Assembly (NCBI RefSeq): GCF_022848905.1
Contig: NZ_JAFIRA010000016.1
Span: forward strand, 1-64,000
Source: Thermostichus vulcanus str. 'Rupite'
Lineage (GTDB): Bacteria > Cyanobacteriota > Cyanobacteriia > Thermostichales > Thermostichaceae
DNA length: 64,000 nt
Reading direction: 5' to 3'
In this document: positions 58,272 through 64,000 of the stretch, piece by piece
Numbering within the stretch: position 1 is the first letter of the stretch
How the letters are laid out: each line of letters starts with the position of its first letter
The notes under the pieces: model-generated
Told to the model about the DNA's origin: nothing
The model's input: only the letters and a program-made list of their open reading frames with translations
Databases searched by the model: none
Made by a program: the position numbers and the translations under genes

Positions 58272-58505
58272 CCAGACTGGGACGGTTCAAGTGATTTGAT
58301 CACTTGGCAGGGGTTGCCTACTGCTATTACATTGGCTGGAATCTGCCGAGTCACCACGCTACCCGCCCCGATCACCGTGTTATTGCCGATTCGGATCCCT
58401 GGACAGAGGATCGCCCCACCCCCGATCCAAACGTTGTTGCCAATGTGAATCGGGGCAGCCAGTTCTTGTCCGGTCAAGCGGAGAGTGGGATCAGTAGGAT
58501 CATGC
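58265..58505 (-). pseudogene. Sugar O-acetyltransferase C-terminal remnant
   Basis: The left-handed beta-helix C-terminus of a Maa/NodL-type acetyltransferase: [50 protein letters not shown] and [10 protein letters not shown]. The N-terminal half is missing. Family-like sequence stops near 58505, next to the start codon of the gene on the other strand (58502). A deletion or rearrangement therefore removed the 5' part. Confidence 0.75.
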
Positions 58506-59467
58506 TTACCCTGGAGGCTGTTCGTTTGGCCCAGAGCCAGATTGGTCCGCGAGTCCACCGTACCCCCGTTCACACCAGCGGCTACCTAGATCGGCGGACG
58601 GGTGCTCAGGTATTCTGCAAAGCGGAGTCCTTTCAGCGGGGGGGATCCTTCAAGGTGCGCGGAGCGATGAATGTTCTCTCCAGTTTGGATCTGGGATCCC
58701 GTCAGCAGGGGGTGGTGGCGTTTTCTTCTGGAAACCACGCGCAGGGGGTAGCAATTGCGGCGGCGGAATTCGGGATCCCGGCCACTATTGTGATGCCGGA
58801 GGATGCCCCATGCGCCAAGATACGAGCCACCCAAAGCTATGGAGCGCAAATCCGCTTCTACAACCGACAAACGGAAGACCGAGAGGCTCTAGCCCAGCAA
58901 ATCGCAGCGAGACAGGGATCGCTGCTCATTCCCCCCTATGATGATCCACGCATTATGGTCGGGCAGGGGACTTGTGCGCTGGAGTTTCTGGAGCAGGTGC
59001 CGGAGCTGGATGCGTTGGTAGTGCCCCTCGGTGGCGGTGGGTTGCTCAGTGGCTGCGCCTTGGTGGCCAAGGCCCTGAACCCGACGATGCGCCTCTATGG
59101 GGTAGAACCGGAGACCGGCAATGATTATTTTCTGTCTCTGCAAAAAGGGGAACGGGTGTGGATCCCACTGCCCAATACCCTTGCGGATGGGATCCGTACC
59201 ACCTGCCCAGGGCAACACACCTTTCCCGTCATTCAGCGCTATGTGGATGAGGTGGTGCTGGTGAGCGATGCCGACATTCTCAGGGCAATGCAGCTGTTGC
59301 TGACGCGCATGAAGCTGGTGATTGAACCGACGGGCGCAGTTGGAATTGCGGCTCTCTTGGCCCAAAAAATCGTTTTGCCCAGGCAACGGATTGGGGTGAT
59401 TCTCTCCGGAGGCAATGTGGATGCTGAGATCCTGACTCTGGCCCTCAACGCGCCTAACGAAAACTAA
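58502..59467 (+). CDS. Threonine/serine dehydratase-type PLP enzyme
   Basis: A fold-type II PLP enzyme. The PLP lysine is in [13 protein letters not shown], the phosphate-binding glycine loop is [15 protein letters not shown], and [19 protein letters not shown] is typical. The C-terminal [10 protein letters not shown] is also conserved. There is no ACT-like regulatory domain, so it is the catabolic or racemase-related type (threonine dehydratase or serine racemase group), not the regulated biosynthetic IlvA. The start at 58502 gives the usual [14 protein letters not shown]. Length is 321 aa. Confidence 0.88.
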   Translation: MLTLEAVRLAQSQIGPRVHRTPVHTSGYLDRRTGAQVFCKAESFQRGGSFKVRGAMNVLSSLDLGSRQQGVVAFSSGNHAQGVAIAAAEFGIPATIVMPEDAPCAKIRATQSYGAQIRFYNRQTEDREALAQQIAARQGSLLIPPYDDPRIMVGQGTCALEFLEQVPELDALVVPLGGGGLLSGCALVAKALNPTMRLYGVEPETGNDYFLSLQKGERVWIPLPNTLADGIRTTCPGQHTFPVIQRYVDEVVLVSDADILRAMQLLLTRMKLVIEPTGAVGIAALLAQKIVLPRQRIGVILSGGNVDAEILTLALNAPNEN

Positions 59468-59473
59468 CTCCTA

Positions 59474-59554
59474 TGCGGACGAAGGGACTTGAACCCTTAC
59501 GCCTTGCGGCACTAGATCCTAAGTCTAGCGCGTCTGCCATTCCGCCACGTCCGC
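59474..59554 (-). tRNA. tRNA-Leu(TAG)
   Basis: Class II tRNA on the minus strand with acceptor GCGGACG/CGTCCGC, anticodon stem CTAGA/TCTAG with loop CTTAGGA (anticodon TAG), a short variable arm (TGCCGCAAGGCG) and T-arm GGGTTCAAGTCCC. The discriminator is A. Length is 81 bases. Confidence 0.93.
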
Positions 59555-59608
59555 AAAACCAAATCCAACCGGGAGGGATCCCGCTCAATGATACTAACTT
59601 AAGCGCGG

Positions 59609-60559
59609 CTAACCCGGTAACTGAGCAACGGCAATCTTCAGGTCATCCGTTGCATCCAGAACCACCCAGTCCTGCCCGCTAGCCCGTTTCCACAGCTCAA
59701 AATGCAAATGGGGCCCCGTGACTTCCCCAGATGCACCCACATAGCCAATCACGGATCCCTGTTGCACCTGTTCCCCAGCAGCCACCGCCACCTCAGACAT
59801 GTGGCCATAGCGAGTGCGTTGGTTGCCTGCGTGTTCCAACACCACGGCAATGCCAAGGCCACCCAGGGATCCCGCATTGACCACCCTACCGCTGAAGGAA
59901 GCCAAAATCGGCGTCCCCATGCTGGCCCCCAAATCCACACCGGCATGGAACTCAGGCTGACCGCGAATCGGGTGCATCCGCATGCCAAACCCAGAAGTAA
60001 TGGGCACGGGGCGAGGTAAGGGGTACAACAGGCGCTCATCCCCTGCCGCCACCTGCGGCTGGCTCGCAGGTTCCGGGTCTGCTTCTTGGCTGGGATCCTC
60101 AATGCGAATTTCTTGGCCAGGCGAGATGATGATGCGGCGACCCGAGGTTCGTTCCATCAGCACAATCGGCACCACAATCGGGTTGCCGGAATCCGGGGGA
60201 GCCGCCAAGTTACGGGTTTCCTCCGGTTCGAGGATAATTTCCCGTCCCACCACTGTGTCGGTGCGGGTTTCGGCTTCCAGAGTCAGAGGTTCATCGGCTG
60301 CCACAGGGGATGCTGCGGCCTCCAGAGAAGTCTCTGACATCGGGATAGCCCCATCCAGGAGCAGGGCTGCCCCTCCCGGAGTATCCAAAGCCGGTTCTAC
60401 CACAGGCGGTGGGGGTAGGCTCTGCGGCTGAGTTTGCGCCAAAAGGGTACTGGGATAAAACCCAAGCAGACAGAGCCCTAACCCCAGCCAAAATCGCAGC
60501 CGTCGCCATTGCCGAGCCCACCTGAAAGGGAACCGCACTGCCGCTATGAAGGGATCCAT
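59609..60559 (-). CDS. M23 family metallopeptidase (LytM domain)
   Basis: An envelope peptidoglycan hydrolase or its inactive regulator. The start at 60559 gives a basic N-region then one hydrophobic segment (FWLGLGLCLLGFYPSTLLA). A Pro/Glu-rich linker of about 140 residues follows, with a short segment IIISPGQEIRI that may be a LysM-like remnant. The LytM domain has the metal ligands in EFHAGVDLGASMGTPI (H and D) and VTGPHLHFELW (HxH), so it looks active. Length is 316 aa. The frame reaches 60760 and there overlaps birA, which is why the later start is chosen. Confidence 0.88.
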   Translation of the reverse strand: MDPFIAAVRFPFRWARQWRRLRFWLGLGLCLLGFYPSTLLAQTQPQSLPPPPVVEPALDTPGGAALLLDGAIPMSETSLEAAASPVAADEPLTLEAETRTDTVVGREIILEPEETRNLAAPPDSGNPIVVPIVLMERTSGRRIIISPGQEIRIEDPSQEADPEPASQPQVAAGDERLLYPLPRPVPITSGFGMRMHPIRGQPEFHAGVDLGASMGTPILASFSGRVVNAGSLGGLGIAVVLEHAGNQRTRYGHMSEVAVAAGEQVQQGSVIGYVGASGEVTGPHLHFELWKRASGQDWVVLDATDDLKIAVAQLPG

Positions 60560-60591
60560 CACCAGTTTCAACACAGGCCACACAAGAAAAA

Positions 60592-61419
60592 CTACAGGCT
60601 GCCGCGAACGGCAAGGCGATAGCTCAAGCGAACTTGGTCGGGCGTAAGCGTCAGAATAGACTGCCGCTGTTGGGAATGTCGCTCCCCTTGTGTTTGTACC
60701 CGGATCCTCCCATCCTCGGCAAGGCCCAAAACCGTGGCGACAGCCTCTACTTCTGGCCAATCCACTTGCGCGGGGATCATCCAGCTCTCATATTCTCGGC
60801 GAACCGGTTGGAACCCTGACTGCCGCCAGATGCAGAACCCCCGCTCCATTCCCTGTAATACCAAGGCTCCAATCCTTGTGCGATCCTGTCGGGATCCCAA
60901 CAGTTGTGACAATGCGATCGCCCCCTGTGGCACCCCATTGTTTAGGTTTAGTCCGCAGCCAGCCACCAAGCCCAACAGTTGTCCGGCCCCGCCAAAGCGG
61001 CTTTGCAGCAGGATCCCCCCCAGCTTCAGCAAACAGCCCGGACGCTTCTCATCCTCCACAACCAAATCGTTCGGCCATTTCAACCCCAGCGGGATCCCGA
61101 GGGTTTGCCGCAAGGCTCCCACGATGCCCCAGCCCAGTGTTAGGGTCAACTCCAGCAACGAGTGATCCAAGGGTGGGGATCCCAGCCACACCGATAGGTA
61201 CAACCCCCCCGGCGGCGACTGCCATACCCGCCCATGTTGTCCCTGCCCAGCCCGTTGACGGGTGCTAACCAAAACCGTGCCCAGTGGGAGCGGCTGGGGA
61301 AAGTGGCGGCCCCAATCCAAGAGCAAGCGGTTGGTGGAATCGGTCACCGCCACCTGCAGCAGATGTTGACCCCAAGCCTTTGAACCCACCAGGGATGCCA
61401 GCCGTGATGGCGATAACAT
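60592..61419 (-). CDS. birA: Biotin-[acetyl-CoA-carboxylase] ligase
   Basis: BirA activates biotin with ATP and attaches it to the carboxylase carrier protein. The catalytic motif QRAGQGQHGRVWQSPPGG is a variant of GRGRRGR, with Gln in place of two Arg, as in other cyanobacteria. KWPNDLVVEDEKRPGCLLK carries the conserved Lys. The N-terminus lacks the DNA-binding domain of the regulatory BirA of E. coli. Length is 275 aa. It lies upstream of the M23 gene on the same strand. Confidence 0.88.
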   Translation of the reverse strand: MLSPSRLASLVGSKAWGQHLLQVAVTDSTNRLLLDWGRHFPQPLPLGTVLVSTRQRAGQGQHGRVWQSPPGGLYLSVWLGSPPLDHSLLELTLTLGWGIVGALRQTLGIPLGLKWPNDLVVEDEKRPGCLLKLGGILLQSRFGGAGQLLGLVAGCGLNLNNGVPQGAIALSQLLGSRQDRTRIGALVLQGMERGFCIWRQSGFQPVRREYESWMIPAQVDWPEVEAVATVLGLAEDGRIRVQTQGERHSQQRQSILTLTPDQVRLSYRLAVRGSL

Positions 61420-61429
61420 CTGCCCCCAA

Positions 61430-62062
61430 TCAGCTCAACACGATGTCTTCTGCCGGACGTTGGGCCAACCGCTTCAGATTTTGGTAGCGCAACATATCCA
61501 ACAGCTCATTGCCTGAGCGCCCCTCCAATCGCGCCTCAACATGCAGCGCCTGCCCCAAAGCTTCTACCGCCTGTAAGCGTGGGATCCCGCGTAGCACCAT
61601 GCGATCAACCGCATAGGCATCAGCAGCCAATAAGCGTCGGTCATTGGTTTGATCGCGGCGTAACTGCCAGAGGGCCAAGCCACTCAACCCCCCCGAAACC
61701 GTCGCCCCCACCGGATCTTGTTGGACGGCCTCAAAGATCAGGCTTAACCCTCCCAAAGCCGCCAAAGCCAGGTAAAAGTCAATCTGCCGCGAGACCGCTC
61801 GGCTGTAGTAGCCCACCTTGTGCAAAAATAGCCCCGCCCGTTGCACTGGCGTAAACTGTCGCCATTCATAGGGTTTGATAAATAAGTGCATCTGCCGCTC
61901 CCAGGGCATTTGTCGACGGCCTTTAATCACGGAGGTTTGCCGCTCTGAGGCAGGCAAGATTTTCACGCTCTCCCGCATACCGGCAGGGAGCAAATCCAAG
62001 AGGCGCTCGATCTCCGCCTGCTCAAGAATGTGGTTCTCGTAGCCGTAGTAATCCGAGTTCAT
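61430..62062 (-). CDS. DUF3318 domain protein
   Basis: A 210-aa cyanobacterial protein of unknown function. The soluble N-terminal part has [19 protein letters not shown], then basic residues and two weakly hydrophobic segments ([17 protein letters not shown]), followed by a helical C-terminal part ([20 protein letters not shown]). The start overlaps the pdxJ stop as ATGA. birA follows ten bases downstream, so the three may be an operon. Confidence 0.8.
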   Translation of the reverse strand: MNSDYYGYENHILEQAEIERLLDLLPAGMRESVKILPASERQTSVIKGRRQMPWERQMHLFIKPYEWRQFTPVQRAGLFLHKVGYYSRAVSRQIDFYLALAALGGLSLIFEAVQQDPVGATVSGGLSGLALWQLRRDQTNDRRLLAADAYAVDRMVLRGIPRLQAVEALGQALHVEARLEGRSGNELLDMLRYQNLKRLAQRPAEDIVLS

Positions 62063-62796
62063 GTCGGGCCTACCCCCAAGCTTAATCCCATCGCCTGACG
62101 CATCTCTCGCACCGCCCGATCCAACCCCACCAGTACCGCCCGACTGACAATGCTATGGCCAATATTCAACTCCTCCATCCCTGGGATCCGCGCCACAGGG
62201 CCCACATTCCAGTAGGTGAGCCCATGCCCCGCATTCACCCGCAAGCCCAAGTCGATAGCCTGGTTACAGGCATCTTCCAGGTGGCTGAGTTCCACCTCCC
62301 GCTCCGTTTCTGAGGAGGCTTCAGCATAACGCCCCGTATGCAGTTCGATCCACTGGGAGCCCACTTGAGCGGCAGCAGCAATTTGGGTCGCATCCGGATC
62401 AATAAATAGGCTAACCGGAATGCCGGATCCCTGGAGTTGGCCCACGACATCACTGAGGCGAGACACCTGTCCAGCCACATTCAGACCCCCTTCCGTGGTC
62501 ACCTCTTCCCGCCGCTCCGGTACCAACGTGACATAGTCGGGTTTGATCTCGAGCGCGATGGCCACCATTTCATCGGTGGCCGCCATTTCCAGATTAAGGT
62601 GGGTACGCACCGTCTGCCGCAGCAGGCGTACATCTCGCTCTTGAATGTGACGGCGATCTTCGCGCAAATGCACCGTGATGCCATCGGCGCCTGCTAGTTC
62701 TGCAATCACCGCTGCTGCCACCGGATCGGGCTCAACGGTGCGGCGCGCCTGTCGAACAGTGGCGATGTGGTCGATGTTGACTCCAAGACTTAACAA
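62059..62796 (-). CDS. pdxJ: Pyridoxine 5'-phosphate synthase
   Basis: PdxJ condenses 1-deoxyxylulose 5-phosphate with 3-amino-2-oxopropyl phosphate in vitamin B6 synthesis. The N-terminus [19 protein letters not shown], the [14 protein letters not shown] segment, [18 protein letters not shown] and the glycine-rich ending [12 protein letters not shown] are diagnostic. No ATG is available; TTG at 62796 gives the correct family start. Length is 245 aa. Confidence 0.95.
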   Translation of the reverse strand: MLSLGVNIDHIATVRQARRTVEPDPVAAAVIAELAGADGITVHLREDRRHIQERDVRLLRQTVRTHLNLEMAATDEMVAIALEIKPDYVTLVPERREEVTTEGGLNVAGQVSRLSDVVGQLQGSGIPVSLFIDPDATQIAAAAQVGSQWIELHTGRYAEASSETEREVELSHLEDACNQAIDLGLRVNAGHGLTYWNVGPVARIPGMEELNIGHSIVSRAVLVGLDRAVREMRQAMGLSLGVGPT

Positions 62797-62962
62797 GGCT
62801 TTCGCTTCTTTTGTTGAGAGAGGGTTAAGAATCGTCTTAATATTACACTTTAGTCAATTTGAGCCGGTCGGACGAGTCTTGAGGGGGATGGAGATCACAC
62901 ACCGCTCCATAGACTACAGTGATTAGGAACAATGTCTCGCCTACGCGGGATCCGGGCTTGCC

Positions 62963-64000
62963 ATGACTGATCCAGATGTCTCTCTGGCGGTAGGACGACA
63001 CACCAAAATTGACCGGACGCGGGTGCCGGCCCTGATTGCTCAGTACCTGCCAGTTGAGATCTGCATCTACTATCAGGTGGTGCCGGTTGCCCTGGATACC
63101 GACAGCTTAATTTTGGGCATGGTGGATCCTCAAGATTTGGCGGCGCTGGACTACGTGGGCAAAATGCTGGCCTATTCGCAAATTTCTGTCGAGCCAATCC
63201 CGCTGACCTTTGAGGAGCAACAGGATCTGATCGCCTACTACTTTAGCCATCCCCCCGATCCGACAGAGGTGGCTCGGCTGCGGTCCCAAGCCCAAGCCAA
63301 CCGGGTGACCCGAGAGGTGCCCGCCCCCAAAGCTGGGCCAGAAACCCAAATGGCCCCGGCCCCCAATCTTCCTCCTCCAGCCAAACAAACGGCTCCCCCT
63401 GCGCCGCCAACTGAATCGGAAGAAACGGTTCAACAGTTGCTCAACTCGATGTTGCGGCGAGCTTTGGATGAACGGGCCGATCAAATTTTTGTGGAGCCTC
63501 AGGAGGGGGTGTTGTGTCGGGTGCGCTACCGCCAGCAGGGTATTTTACGGGATCTGTTCAAGGAACTGTCTGAATCAGTGCGGGCCAAGTTGCTGGCCAG
63601 TATGAAGCGGATGATGATGTTGGATCCGGCGTTGATCGGAGAAGCTCAGCAGGCGGAAGTGGAGCGGGTGTATAAAGGCGAACCGCTGGTGTTGCAGTTG
63701 CGAGTTATCCCGCAGCGCTCCAAAGAAGGGGCAATTCTGAATATCCTACGAGGCGAAGCCCTCCAGAAATATCAGCAGAACCAGAACAACATCCGCGTCA
63801 CCGAAGCTCTGGCCCTCGCTCAACAAACCCACCAAATGATGCAACAACTGCAAATGACCCTGAGCAGCACGGTTGATAAGCTCAAGCAGTATCCCAGTCC
63901 CCCCAATAGCGACTGGCCCCTGATGACGGAAACTCTGGCGGCGATTCAAGCCCAAGCCCAAATGATTGCCGCCTATCAACAGGATTGGGAAAAACTCAAT
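62963..64000 (+). CDS. PilB/GspE-like N-terminal domain protein, runs off the window
   Basis: 346 codons are visible and no stop is reached. Residues about 1-90 form a GspE/MshE N-terminal domain (TRVPALIAQYLPVEICIYYQ; SLILGMVDPQDLAALDYVGK), followed by a Pro/Ala linker. A second region (ETVQQLLNSMLRRALDERAD, then IFVEPQEGVLCRVRYRQQGI) matches the start of the PilB/GspE core domain. No Walker A appears before the window ends, and the part after residue 275 becomes Gln-rich and helical (LALAQQTHQMMQQLQMTL). It may be a cyanobacterial pilus-associated protein without ATPase activity. Confidence 0.75.
   Translation, partial: MTDPDVSLAVGRHTKIDRTRVPALIAQYLPVEICIYYQVVPVALDTDSLILGMVDPQDLAALDYVGKMLAYSQISVEPIPLTFEEQQDLIAYYFSHPPDPTEVARLRSQAQANRVTREVPAPKAGPETQMAPAPNLPPPAKQTAPPAPPTESEETVQQLLNSMLRRALDERADQIFVEPQEGVLCRVRYRQQGILRDLFKELSESVRAKLLASMKRMMMLDPALIGEAQQAEVERVYKGEPLVLQLRVIPQRSKEGAILNILRGEALQKYQQNQNNIRVTEALALAQQTHQMMQQLQMTLSSTVDKLKQYPSPPNSDWPLMTETLAAIQAQAQMIAAYQQDWEKLN

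Overview
The window is chromosomal DNA of a cyanobacterium. Supporting signs are the cyanobacterial order of the S10/spc ribosomal cluster starting at rplC, the Yfr1 regulatory RNA, a SmtA-type metallothionein, DUF3352/DUF3318/DUF4278 proteins, KtrAB, Nif11-type leader peptides and Uma2. The octamer GGGATCCC is scattered at very high frequency through genes and spacers, in the role HIP1 (GCGATCGC) has in most cyanobacteria. Together with the abundance of IS200/IS605-type elements this suggests the thermophilic Yellowstone-type Synechococcus (Thermostichus) lineage. That assignment is inference from memory, not a database match.

Layout. 1-10.2 kb: minus-strand ribosomal operon rplC-rplD-rplW-rplB-rpsS-rplV-rpsC-rplP-rpmC-rpsQ-rplN-rplX-rplE-rpsH-rplF-rplR-rpsE-rplO-secY (secY cut by the window edge), with a likely promoter near 10.57-10.60 kb. 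10.6-12.7 kb: a UvrD-like helicase relative with degenerate ATP-binding motifs. 13.1-14.2 kb: a dead IS4-family element. 14.3-17.9 kb: methyltransferase, FHA protein, metzincin protease and AGE-family epimerase. 17.9-21.8 kb: a frameshifted TnpB element, a DUF4278 gene, a cytochrome P450-like pseudogene, a 5'-nucleotidase and a solo transposon end. 21.8-32.3 kb: ABC exporter, two DUF3352 proteins, argB, membrane proteins, an IS630 remnant and rnhA. 32.7-42.6 kb: a BioD-like/DRTGG protein, an intact TnpB, KtrAB, clpX, a frameshifted Rieske oxygenase, Yfr1 and ligA. 42.6-50.3 kb: gnd, a pentapeptide protein, an incomplete sugar ABC importer, a secreted low-complexity protein, Uma2 and an ADP-ribosylglycohydrolase. 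50.3-52.0 kb: TnpB and ISL3 remnants. 52.2-55.2 kb: two Nif11 RiPP precursors, a third deleted precursor, and a divergent MBL-fold protein with a possible PqqD/RRE-like segment. 55.3-64.0 kb: housekeeping and metabolic genes (tRNA-Val, cysH, phosphoesterase, smtA, threonine/serine dehydratase, tRNA-Leu, M23 peptidase, birA, pdxJ and a PilB/GspE-like protein running off the edge).

Two results stand out. First, the 52.2-55.2 kb locus looks like a small peptide natural-product system. Its two precursors share a Nif11 leader and a terminal KIPKPKW tail but have different cores, and their neighbour is an unusual MBL-fold enzyme. Second, perfect or nearly perfect short tandem duplications (8-15 bp) occur repeatedly. 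In three pseudogenes (IS4 transposase, P450-like gene, IS630 transposase), removing one copy by eye restores a family-like reading frame, which implies a recurrent micro-duplication process.
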